From positions 1 through 64,000 of the forward strand of contig NZ_CAXHZC010000009.1 in assembly GCF_964021845.1 (NCBI RefSeq): a DNA stretch of 64,000 nucleotides, read 5' to 3'. The DNA comes from Arcticibacterium sp964021845 (GTDB taxonomy: Bacteria > Bacteroidota > Bacteroidia > Cytophagales > Spirosomataceae). Each line of letters starts with the position of its first letter. Position 1 is the first letter of the stretch. Made by a program: the position numbers and the translations under genes. Below are positions 46,975 to 56,200 of this stretch, one piece after another. The notes beneath the pieces are model-generated. The model searched no databases. It was given only the letters and a program-made list of their open reading frames with translations, and had not been told where the DNA came from.

Positions 46975-48315
46975 ATGAAAACATCTCGAAGAAATTTTAT
47001 TCAGAAAGCGGCATTAGGAACATCTGCTGCCATGGTAGGTGGAGCGAGTAGCCTTTCGGCAAAAAGTTATAAAAAAGTAATAGGAGCCAATGAAAGAATT
47101 CAAGTTGCCATAGCCGGTTTAGGCAGAAGGTTGCCCGCAATGTATGATCCAATGAGCTCTAAAGTGAATAACGTAGAACTCGTTTATCTCTGTGATGTCA
47201 TGGAAAGTCAACGTTTAAAGGCCGCAAAAGTTTTAGCACCAAAACTTGGCTATACACCTAAACTTGAAAACGACATTCGTAAAGTACTTGAAGATAAAGG
47301 AGTAGATGCATTCTTTAATTTGACTCCTGATCATTGGCACGCTCCAGGCTCTATTATGGCATTGAAAGAAGGCAAGCACGTTTATGTAGAAAAGCCTTGC
47401 AGTCACAATATGGCTGAGAATCAACTTTTGGTGGCTGCTCAGAAAAAATATAACCGTGTAGTTCAGATGGGGAATCAGCAACGCTCAGCAGCACATTCCA
47501 TCGAAATTATTAAGGAAATTCATAATGGCATTATTGGTACACCTTATAAAGCCGTTGCATTTTTTAATAATAAACGTGGTGAAGTTCCGCTGCAAAAAGC
47601 AAGTGCCATTCCTAATGGCTTAGATTGGGATTTGTTTCAGGGGCCAGCTGTAAGACGTGATTACACTTCTGAAACTTGGAACTATAACTGGCACTGGTAT
47701 GGCTGGAACTATGGAACAGCCGAATTAGGAAACAATGGTACGCATGAGTTGGATGTGGCTCGATGGGCACTTCAAGTTAATTACCCAAATCATGTAGCTG
47801 TAGATGGCATAAAAGCTTCCTTCTTAAATGATGGATGGGAAATGTATGACACTATGGAGGCCACCTTTAAGTTTGATAACAATACCGCCATTAAATGGGA
47901 TGGTAAAAGCCGAAATGGGTATGCCACTTACGGCGGAGGACGTGGTACCATTATTTATGGTAGCGAAGGCAGTGTATTGGTGAACCGTGATTTGTACAAA
48001 CTCTATGATAGAGATGGAAATTTAGTAAAAACAGTGAATGCTATGACCAAAGAAGGTGGTCTAGAACTAGGCGGAGGGGGAGGAATGACCTCTATACATG
48101 TAGAAAACTTTTTTAATACCATTAGAGGTAAAGAAACATTGCAGGCTCCTATAGATGACGCCTCCTATAGTATGGCTTTAGTACACTTTGGAAATGTGGC
48201 CTATAGAATTGATGAGAGTTTTGAGGTAGACCCTAAAACAGGAAGAATGCTAAATCTTAAAGCATTGGAATTATGGGGGAGAGAATACGCCAAAGGCTGG
48301 AGACCTACTATATAG
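46975..48315 (+). CDS. Tat-exported Gfo/Idh/MocA-family oxidoreductase
   Basis: 446 residues. A twin-arginine signal (SRRNFIQKAALGTSAAM) is followed by a Rossmann domain with VAIAGLGRRLPAM, DAFFNLTPDHWHAP and the family hallmark VYVEKPCSHN (about 133-142), then an alpha/beta C-terminal domain with WNYNWHWYGWNYGTAELGNNGTHELDVARW. It probably oxidises or isomerises a sugar using a bound NAD(P) cofactor carried through the Tat path. It is the third gene of the sulfatase-rhamnosidase operon. Confidence 0.9.
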   Translation: MKTSRRNFIQKAALGTSAAMVGGASSLSAKSYKKVIGANERIQVAIAGLGRRLPAMYDPMSSKVNNVELVYLCDVMESQRLKAAKVLAPKLGYTPKLENDIRKVLEDKGVDAFFNLTPDHWHAPGSIMALKEGKHVYVEKPCSHNMAENQLLVAAQKKYNRVVQMGNQQRSAAHSIEIIKEIHNGIIGTPYKAVAFFNNKRGEVPLQKASAIPNGLDWDLFQGPAVRRDYTSETWNYNWHWYGWNYGTAELGNNGTHELDVARWALQVNYPNHVAVDGIKASFLNDGWEMYDTMEATFKFDNNTAIKWDGKSRNGYATYGGGRGTIIYGSEGSVLVNRDLYKLYDRDGNLVKTVNAMTKEGGLELGGGGGMTSIHVENFFNTIRGKETLQAPIDDASYSMALVHFGNVAYRIDESFEVDPKTGRMLNLKALELWGREYAKGWRPTI

Positions 48316-48621
48316 CTAAAAGCTGCTTTGTAGAAACTAGCACTATTGATTTAGTCTCATCCAAAATGAGTTTTCCATTCATTAGTTTGGTCCTACAAAT
48401 GGCGGTAAATTACAGGAAGATTCCTGTTAAAATAGTGACAGCAAAAGGCACGGTTCATCCAATAGCATCACGCGGGGTATGGATTTGATGATGTTGATTC
48501 AGAAAAGTAAGTAATGATTACGAGATGCCATTGAGCCTATCTTTGGAAAACGATTTGTCAGTAGAAGTATTATGCCCTAAAATGTACAACAAACCAGAAC
48601 TAGATTTAAGCTAGCCAGGCT
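48316..48621. other. Intergenic stretch with no recognised gene
   Basis: 306 bases between the oxidoreductase and the alginate-lyase pseudogene. Only short open stretches with no recognisable similarity occur (the largest, 48521-48613, is under 31 codons). No terminator or promoter was convincing. Given the pseudogene and duplication next to it, this is probably rearranged or decaying DNA. Confidence 0.5.
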
Positions 48622-49804
48622 ATGAGTAAAAACAGATTTTCACTACTGATAGTAGTACTATGTAGCCCATTACTTCTAAGTAACAGTGCATACACTTCTC
48701 CAACACTACGAGAACAAGTTATTGAAAGACTTAAAGCTACAGAAATAGCAAGAGCAAAAGCCTTTCTACTATCGGAACCTATAACAGTAGCAGATTCACA
48801 TTGTGAACGGAGTTCTGGAGGAATACATGACTTTTATTCCGAAGGTGATTACTGGTGGCCAAACCCAGCAGATCTTAACGGTGTTTACATCCAAAAAGAT
48901 GGGCAGACAAACCCAAATAATTTTACAGCACATCGTTTTGCAATGATTCGTCTAAGTGAAATAGTTTCTACGTTAACCTCGGCCTTTTTTAACACTCAGG
49001 AACAAGTTTATGCAGACAAAGCTCTAGAACATCTAAATGCATGGTTTATTGATGATGAGAGGATGATGAATTCGAATATGCTTTAAGCACAAGCCATTTT
49101 TGGTAAAGTTACGGGAAGAGGTATCGGCCTAATTGATGCCTATCATCTTGTGGAAGTAGCTCAATCTGTAAAAGTACTTTCAAAAAAGGGGGCTATTCCT
49201 GAGATTAAAATCATAAAATTTAAAAACTGGTTTGGCGAATTCTTAAGATGGATGACCACTCATGAATACGGAATAGCCGAAATGAATTGGAAGAATAACC
49301 ATGGTACTTGCTGGGCAGTAACTGCGGCATCTATGGCCACATTGACAGAGAACGAAGAACTAATTAAGTTATGTACAGATCGTTTTTAAAAGATACTCTT
49401 GCCCAACCAAATGGCCGATGACGGGAGTTTGCCATTAGAACTTGCACGCACTAAGCCTTATGGTTATTCACTTTTCAACTTGGATGCCTTTTGTAACCTG
49501 GCTCAAATTTTCCACAAAAGAGGATAACCTATTTGAATACAGCACCGAAGATGGCAAATCGCTTAAAAAAGGAATAGAATTCTTATATCCATATATCAAA
49601 GATAAATCTGAATGGCCTTTTGATAAAGACATCTATATCTGGGACGAATGGCCTGCCTGTCATTCGTCACTTCTATTTACGGCACTTGCCTATAATAATG
49701 AAGAGTACATAAAGACCTATATGAAGTTACCTCCTTACCCGATAAATTCAGAAGTGATAAGGAACCTGCCTGTAAGGCACTCGGCAATTTGGCTCTATAA
49801 CTAA
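48622..49804 (+). pseudogene. Alginate-lyase-family (PF05426-like) pseudogene
   Basis: Three fragments form one protein. The first has a Sec signal and GDYWWPNPADLNGVYIQKDG and ends at an in-frame TAA (49084-49086), where relatives have Tyr in a LYAQAI motif. Reading continues in the same frame (AQAIFGKVTGRGIGLIDAYHLVEVA, NWKNNHGTCW) to a second in-frame TAA (49387-49389), then LPNQMADDGSLPLELARTKPYGYSLFNLDA. A frameshift near 49515-49530 moves the rest (EDNLFEYSTEDGKSL, DEWPACHSSL) to another frame. Two nonsense codons plus a frameshift make it inactive. The original substrate was probably a uronic-acid polymer. Its final stop lies in a 141-bp duplicate of the fusion gene's end. Confidence 0.85.
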
Positions 49805-49941
49805 TATGGTAGCTGAATTTGAGGTAGCTTCCGAATCAGGGAAAGAGTTGATGCACAATGGCAAAAAAGTAAATTCAGCGTTTGGCTCAGTACGTTTGGA
49901 GCTAGGAAAACATGAAATAAAACTGGTGGTCAATTCTTTTT
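49801..49941 (+). repeat. 141-bp direct repeat, orphan copy of the fusion gene's 3' end
   Basis: 98 percent identical (three differences) to 45835-45975. It encodes the last 47 residues of the sulfatase-rhamnosidase but has no gene in front. It is followed by the hairpin at 50000-50031, possibly the original terminator of a second fusion gene. Confidence 0.9.
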
Positions 49942-49999
49942 GACCACTAGGTTCAGAATGTTTCGTTTTGGCGAGAAAAATGAAATAGGTATCAAAGAA

Positions 50000-50031
50000 A
50001 AAGCCTCATAATCGAATGATTATGAGGCTTT
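50000..50031 (+). terminator. Hairpin terminator at the island border
   Basis: A perfect 14-bp stem (50000-50013 with 50018-50031) with loop GAAT begins in an A-run and ends in TTT, so it could terminate both strands. Confidence 0.7.
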
Positions 50032-50035
50032 AGTG

Positions 50036-50055
50036 TTGCGGTCTGGACGAGACCG
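50036..50055. other. Possible attachment-site remnant (tRNA 3'-end-like sequence)
   Basis: TTGCGGTCTGGACGAGACCG contains CGGTCT/AGACCG arms. Read on the minus strand it resembles the end of a tRNA (TCTCGTCCAGACCGCA, T-arm plus acceptor arm). It lies between the host hairpin and the integrase gene, where one att copy would be expected. No complete tRNA is present and the second copy was not seen in the window. Confidence 0.3.
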
Positions 50056-50165
50056 TGTGATGCAATCTTATACAATTTAGGTGAATTCATAACAACTTAT
50101 ATATGAGAAAGTTATAGCCATATTGTTTTATTTGGATTGTATTTAGTTTTATTAAATTGCATATT

Positions 50166-50187
50166 TACGGGCTAAATACGGGCTAAA
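50166..50187 (+). repeat. 11-bp tandem repeat before the integrase gene
   Basis: TACGGGCTAAA occurs twice in direct contact (50166-50176 and 50177-50187), ending three bases before the integrase ATG. It may be an operator or an arm-type site bound by the recombinase. Confidence 0.7.
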
Positions 50188-50190
50188 AAT

Positions 50191-51399
50191 ATGGCATCAA
50201 TTAAATTCTTGATTCAATCAAAACGAAATCCTGCAAACATCTATGTGAGACTTCGTGACTCTTCCATAGATGTAAAGGCTAAAACTCCCTATGTGATTAA
50301 TTCTGAAAAATGGAGTACGTCTAAAGGACAGGTAAAAAATGCAAGGGACGTGCTTAGTAAGAACGTTCAATCTGACCTTGAAAAACTAAGGCTTCAAATA
50401 CTAACTGCTTATAATTCTAATCAATCGAAAGGAGGTGTAAACACAGCTTGGTTGAAGAATGCAATTTCTCCAAAAAAAGAAGAGATTAAATCGGCATTAC
50501 TGATTGATCTAATTCAAAGCTACCACGATCAAAAGATTGAAAGTTTAGCCAAAAGTTCACTCCAAAAGATTCTATCAATAAAAAAGATAATATTAAAGTA
50601 TCAAGAATATTCTGGAAGAGATTTTCAAATGAATCATATCGATTTGGAGTTCAATGAAGAGTTTAAGGAGTATTTAAGAGAGGAAGAGCAGTATGGCCCT
50701 AATTATGTAAAGAAGGTTGTGGATATGTTGAAGACCATTGGTCGCTACGCTAGAACACAAGGAATCCCGACTAGCTATCAATTGGAGAGCTTGACAGCCA
50801 AACCTGGGAAAGTTTATAAAATCTTTCTTACACTAGAGGAATTAGGACTAATAAAAACTGTTGACCTACCTAGTGAAAGCCTAGAGGCTGCACGTGATTG
50901 GTTGATAATTAGTTGTTTTACAGGCCAAAGAGTTTCTGACCTCCTGAAATTGACAGAAGAAAGCATTACGGAAATGGAGGGTCATCGGCTTATTAGTCTG
51001 AAGCAACAAAAAGGAGGAAAAGAAGTATTACTCCCTATTTTTCCTGAGGTGGAAGAAGTATTAAAGAAAAGGAGAGGAGCATTTCCATTAAAGTTTTCAG
51101 ACCAAAATTATAATAGACTTATAAAAGAGGTAGGTAAATTGGCTGGTCTTGATGAGGAAGTCAAAGGAGCATTAAATGACCCTGAAACTAATAGAAAAGT
51201 AGAAGGCGTTTATCCTAAGTGGAAGTTGATTAGCACGCATATTGGAAGACGTTCTCTTGCGACCAATATGTATGGCAAATATGCGACTCCGCTAATAATG
51301 TCTATGACAGGACACACTAGAGAGGCCACCTTCCTCCAATACATCGGTAAAGGGCAATCTCATAATGCTCTTGCCCTTGCGGAGCTGTTGAGTGCTTAG
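50191..51399 (+). CDS. Tyrosine recombinase (phage-type integrase)
   Basis: 402 residues, usual for Bacteroidota integrases of mobile islands. It has an N-terminal arm-binding domain (1-90, MASIKFLIQSKRNPANIYVRLRD), a SAM-like core-binding domain (about 100-205) and a catalytic domain with R247 (TGQRVSD), H350-x-x-R353 (THIGRRS), a GH motif (MTGHTRE) and nucleophile Y384 (FLQYIG). All key residues are present, so it is probably active. It faces a minus-strand operon of conflict-type genes, which it likely mobilised. A tRNA-end-like sequence and an 11-bp tandem repeat lie upstream. Confidence 0.92.
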   Translation: MASIKFLIQSKRNPANIYVRLRDSSIDVKAKTPYVINSEKWSTSKGQVKNARDVLSKNVQSDLEKLRLQILTAYNSNQSKGGVNTAWLKNAISPKKEEIKSALLIDLIQSYHDQKIESLAKSSLQKILSIKKIILKYQEYSGRDFQMNHIDLEFNEEFKEYLREEEQYGPNYVKKVVDMLKTIGRYARTQGIPTSYQLESLTAKPGKVYKIFLTLEELGLIKTVDLPSESLEAARDWLIISCFTGQRVSDLLKLTEESITEMEGHRLISLKQQKGGKEVLLPIFPEVEEVLKKRRGAFPLKFSDQNYNRLIKEVGKLAGLDEEVKGALNDPETNRKVEGVYPKWKLISTHIGRRSLATNMYGKYATPLIMSMTGHTREATFLQYIGKGQSHNALALAELLSA

Positions 51400-51400
51400 C

Positions 51401-51457
51401 GGCTCATATAAGCATTTGATTTTAATGAGGATATGCTTGGAGGGTATTATATGAGCC
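51401..51457. terminator. Bulged inverted repeat between convergent integrase and helicase genes
   Basis: GGCTCATATA (51401-51410) pairs with TATATGAGCC (51448-51457), and inside AAGCAT (51410-51415) can pair with ATGCTT (51433-51438). There is no clear T-run. It is possibly a bidirectional transcription stop. Confidence 0.45.
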
Positions 51458-51487
51458 TAATAATAGCAGTACAATTAACTCTTCTAT

Positions 51488-53272
51488 TTAAAACTCTACC
51501 TCCATAAACTCCGTAAAGGTTTTTGTGACATCTTGACATCCTTTTAGAAAGGATTGCACTTCTGCAGATGTATTTACCATCATATTCATGCTGTCCTTTG
51601 TAAGTATGCAAGTTCCTTTTCTCGCCCTGCTTGTAGCTACATTGAATAAGTTAGGATTCAGATCCATATGTGTAGCTTCTAGCGGCATATAAAAAAAGCA
51701 ATAATCTACTGTTAACCCTTGAGCACGATGTACTGTGCTAAAATGTACTCGTTTCAATTTTCCGTATTTGGAATAGAATTCTCTGATTAAGACTGCTTCC
51801 ATATCTCTTTTCGAAGCTAGTATGGCAACAGTACATTCGTTTGATGTTTCTAATAAACTCATTACTATTTGAAGTAGTTTATCAACAAAATGAAAGCTGG
51901 ACAAAGGATTGGAGGACTCCTTAGGTAAGAAGACAATTGTCGGATTTCCGGAGTCATTAAAGATATTTTTATACTTACTGCTATTTGCAACGGGTAATGT
52001 CAAACTTGAGATACTTTCGAGTGAATTCTCATAAAAGAGTCCTGTAAGATTGGCAGATGAGGCAGTTAAGCGTCTTGTTTTAGTAAATCTATATGTGCTT
52101 TCTGTTTTGTTTAATGTAAAAGTTTCTAAGCCATTAATTGCTTGATTTAAATTAGGGTGTATTCTATTTATTTGACGCTTTTCTAACCTGACAACTGGAG
52201 GGATTTGCTTGAAGTCTCCTATAATTAATGTTCGCTCTGAAATCTCAATAAACATCGCTATGGTGGCTAAAAATGCCTGAGAAGCTTCTTCTATTATTAA
52301 AAGGTCAAAGCGATATTTATTCCCTTTGTATGCCTTAAAATATTTTGACAAGGAGTAATAGGTTGTTAATAATAGCTTACCTTCAATTGGAATAATCTCA
52401 GTCGCCTTTTTGAGCTTAGGTTGTTCCTTTTTTTCAAGGCTGCTAAGACTAGTTTTGTGTACTTTTCTAGCATTTAAAGCTTCTTTTAAAGTGTTTTGGC
52501 CTATTATTTCGATTAGCCCTTTGTTTGCCAAGGAGCATATTACAACCGATTTATTATTATTAATATATTCATTCGCTATGGCAGCGGCTGTATATGACTT
52601 TCCCGTTCCGGGTGGGCCTTGAATAAGGGTTATTTCTTTTTCATTAATATCCTTTAAAAGGAAAGGTATAATATCTTGACCATTATCTAAGTTCTGAAGG
52701 CTTAGAGCACTTCTGTTATCTCCTGTACTATTTACAATCTTATTGCTCTTATTTTTCTCAAGAAACTCTTTTAAATTCACTAGATAATCAAGGGGAGGAT
52801 CAGACTCTGCTAAAAGAACTAGCGGGTAGATGGATTTTGAAAAGCATTCTTGTTCTATTAAAGGAATTAACTCATCATCTAAGGATTCACATAAGAAGAA
52901 GGTGAAATTGCCTTCTGTTTTCCAATAGTTGATTGGAACAATGGTTCCACCAATACCTTCATAATAGTCAATATGGTGCTTCTCTCGAAATTGCTGATAA
53001 GTAATAGACCATCCTTTGGGGGGAGTTTTTGGTTCTAAAACCACACTTAAAAAATAAGGTTGGTTTAGCCTAGGAGCCGATTCGTTTCTAACTTTCAATA
53101 AGAGTAAGCCAGAGTGTCTTTCTATTCCCGAGGCAAAACCTGCGTACATTTCTCTCTCTTTACTTGCAATCAGTGTTTTGATTGGGCTTTGAACATAATA
53201 AAGCCAGTCTTGTTCTTGAACAGCGTATTCTGCTTTGTAGAATTCAATATGTTTTTCAATAGGTAAACTCAT
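51488..53272 (-). CDS. SF1 (UPF1/DNA2-like) helicase, last gene of the island operon
   Basis: 594 residues. After an N-terminal region of about 190 residues come the helicase motifs: Walker A GPPGTGKS (about 219-226), motif II LLIIEEASQA (about 326; EEAS in place of the more usual DEAS), motif III GDFKQIPP (about 350), VHRAQGLTVD (motif V) and VATSRAR (motif VI, about 546). This order defines the UPF1-like SF1B group, ATP-driven unwinding enzymes of nucleic acids. The start overlaps the stop of the upstream GHKL gene by one base (TAATG), so the two are coupled and likely act together. A defence role is inferred from the neighbourhood. Confidence 0.88.
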   Translation of the reverse strand: MSLPIEKHIEFYKAEYAVQEQDWLYYVQSPIKTLIASKEREMYAGFASGIERHSGLLLLKVRNESAPRLNQPYFLSVVLEPKTPPKGWSITYQQFREKHHIDYYEGIGGTIVPINYWKTEGNFTFFLCESLDDELIPLIEQECFSKSIYPLVLLAESDPPLDYLVNLKEFLEKNKSNKIVNSTGDNRSALSLQNLDNGQDIIPFLLKDINEKEITLIQGPPGTGKSYTAAAIANEYINNNKSVVICSLANKGLIEIIGQNTLKEALNARKVHKTSLSSLEKKEQPKLKKATEIIPIEGKLLLTTYYSLSKYFKAYKGNKYRFDLLIIEEASQAFLATIAMFIEISERTLIIGDFKQIPPVVRLEKRQINRIHPNLNQAINGLETFTLNKTESTYRFTKTRRLTASSANLTGLFYENSLESISSLTLPVANSSKYKNIFNDSGNPTIVFLPKESSNPLSSFHFVDKLLQIVMSLLETSNECTVAILASKRDMEAVLIREFYSKYGKLKRVHFSTVHRAQGLTVDYCFFYMPLEATHMDLNPNLFNVATSRARKGTCILTKDSMNMMVNTSAEVQSFLKGCQDVTKTFTEFMEVEF

Positions 53273-56200
53273 TAAATCATATTTTCATCTGGTGTAATTC
53301 CCTCTCTATTACTATCCGTGTCAAACTTATCATTTGGCTCCCATCTCTTAAAGAGGTGATCTATTTTTTCATCACTCTTCATTTTGAAAACTAGCCAAAC
53401 TTTTTTCTTATCAAAATTACCACTAAGAACATCATTTATGTTTTCGGCGGTAGGCTCTGTCATAATTCGCATTATCTGGAAGTCCGAACTTTCCATGGCA
53501 TAGTCTAATACAGCCTGCTGATTTTGAAAAACTTTTTGGGTTCCTCCAAAATTCACAAATAAATGCACTTTATTACCTTTTAATCTTTCCCATGCCTGAG
53601 TTGTTAAATAAAGTAGCCCATTCGCTGCGGATCGGCCCATAATTAGGTACTCTGACTCAGAATCTCCATTTATGAAAACTGATTCGAGTTGTGCGTATTT
53701 ATGGCTCTCTGCTAACAACTTTTTGGCTTCTGTGACATCATAACCAATTTGAGGTAAATAGATGAGTGCTTTTACTAGAGCAGCTACATTCCAGTCTTTA
53801 TAGAACTCTTCCGGAGGTTGACCATCAAAAAGAACATTAAGGGCATCTACTTCTTCAGGTGAAAATTGATAATCAGATTTAGACAAATCAATTTCTTGAA
53901 AACTTTCATTTTTTTCAGATCCAAATTTCTTCTCAAGTAAGGACGTAAAGAAGTCATTATTCAATTCTGAACGAATGACTTCAGGAATATTCTCTATTTG
54001 ATTTTGGCATACAATGATCTCTCCTGTTTCCAAAACTTCATAATCTATTTTTAAGTCTACTTCAACATCTATAATATCATGATATCTAAATCTATAGGGC
54101 AGAGTTGTATCATTATAAACCTTAATTATAGAGGCATTTGCGTGGTTTTTTAGGCTTTGGTAGAAACCTAAATTTAACTCTTCTAACTTATCTGAAGCTA
54201 TAAGTTTGTTTGTATCCAAAACTTCCAGGAAGCCTTCTTCTATTGCATCTAACTCAATAGTAAAGGAGGAAGGAAGTACCTCATTTAAAACGAACTGATC
54301 GTTATGATTTATGGCCTTGATAATATCGGGTACATACTCTTCCCATTTGGAATTTTCAAGATGATATATGTCATCTTTATTCCAGCTTTTCAGGACAACT
54401 TGTCCTTCAATTATTACCGGAATTAAAAGCGTTTTTATGGAAACATTCCTTTCCTCAAACGTTTCATATATGTTTTTTAGAGAAACAGAGCTTAATTGAA
54501 TACTTCTCGTGTTTTCCTTTAACCAAATTAGACTATTTCGTAATTGCAAATCACTTAGTAAGCTTCGTGTTATATCCTGAGCACTTTTGTTATTGTCTTC
54601 GACGCCTATTCTAAATTTGACCACATTACTTTCGTCATGATTAAGGCCAACCACACTGTTTGTTAAGTAGCTTATTTTAGAATCATTGCCGCTAATCCAT
54701 GTTTTTAGCCAGTTAGGAACTAATTCGCTTTCTAAGGCATATTTCTCACTCCAAATTTTTTCAGCTGGGACAAAGTCAGGGAAGGAGAAAAAATCAAATG
54801 GGTTCTCAATAGATTCTAAAACACAATAATCGAGGAATTTAATGCATTCTTCTTCATATAGAACTCGATTAGATTCGAATAAATCTAAGAAAGTAGTTGA
54901 CTCAGATAAAATGTCTACTTCACCTGTTTCAAGCATGTAAAAGTGCCAGAAAGTGCAATCCTTGGCACTAAATCTTTTGTCTGTAGTCTCAAGTAATTTT
55001 TTTGCAATTTCATCTTTAAACCTATACTTCCTTACCTTAAAGAGCTCCTTTAATTCACTTACTTTACCTACTCCTGAGAACAGTTCAAGCATTTGATTGA
55101 GGCTATAGGCATTTCCTTCGAAATCGGAAGGAAATAAATCGCTTAACCTTAATTTTAATTCCTTTTTTATTGTTGGAAACCAAATGTCATCAGATACCGA
55201 TTTTTCAGACAACAGTTCGCCATCTAGAATGATGATTTGCCTGAACTGCGTTATTTTTTCTTTCTCCTGACCTAAAACCAATTCAATAACTTTAAACTCT
55301 GGAGATGATTTAGAATATTCAGCTTGCGAATTAATGTTAAACGCTGAAATATTGGCTATAAACTTGCTACAAAGGGTTTCTTTAGCTTTGTAAGGATATA
55401 AAAAATCTACAAAAGCAATGTTGCCATAATTAATATCTAACAAGTATTCTATTAATTCTTCACCCTCAAGAAGTCCAATTGTCTCTAAGCCAGTCTGGTA
55501 TAAGTCATTGGGAAGTAAAATTAAGTTAGAATCATCTATGTCTTCTATGAGAGAGATTAGATTTTTGTTCTTTGAAAAGTAGGTTCGTATTCTAGCCGTT
55601 TCATGATGAAAATATGTCCCTTCAGTCTCCTCAAAATATGAATGTAATAAAAAGTTATCTTCCTTATTTACTTTGAGAAAATCCAGAAGTAAATTACTGT
55701 CTTCCAAAGACAACCCCATGTTCCTAGGGATATGACCTTGAATATTATCTGTGTTACCTCCTAACTTAAATGTCTTCTTTAATTCGACTGAGCTGTGGTG
55801 AGGTATCAGTAATGCAGTATTCTCTTCAATAAGTAGGGCATACCTTTTATATTCTGATTCCTTAGCTTTATGTAAGCCAACAGGAAAATATAGTTCATTT
55901 GCTAATTGAAAGGTGTTATTCCTTTCATTATATAGCCAAGGTATGTTACTAATGTTACGTCTTTCTGTTTCAGGAATTTCTTCATAGCATTCTAAACAAT
56001 AGGTGTAAAAGCTATCTAACTCTTTCGGGACATCTACCAACTCCGTAATTGAGGTGAAATTACTGGGGTTGCAAATTATAGTGTCAAAAATATCAGCACG
56101 AGGTATAAGTTCATCTAATACTTTTGCACTTAGAGTTCTCTCCTCATCTCTATCAATTATAAACTCATTTAGCCAATTTGGTATGGTTTCAGAGGCATTA

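Noticed and set aside
48273..48488. 71-codon ORF overlapping the end of the oxidoreductase gene
   Set aside because: It begins inside the confirmed gene in another frame and has no recognisable similarity or ribosome site.
49150..49804. Two separate small genes downstream of the first alginate-lyase fragment
   Set aside because: They continue the same protein with conserved motifs and lack own ribosome sites; they are parts of one pseudogene.
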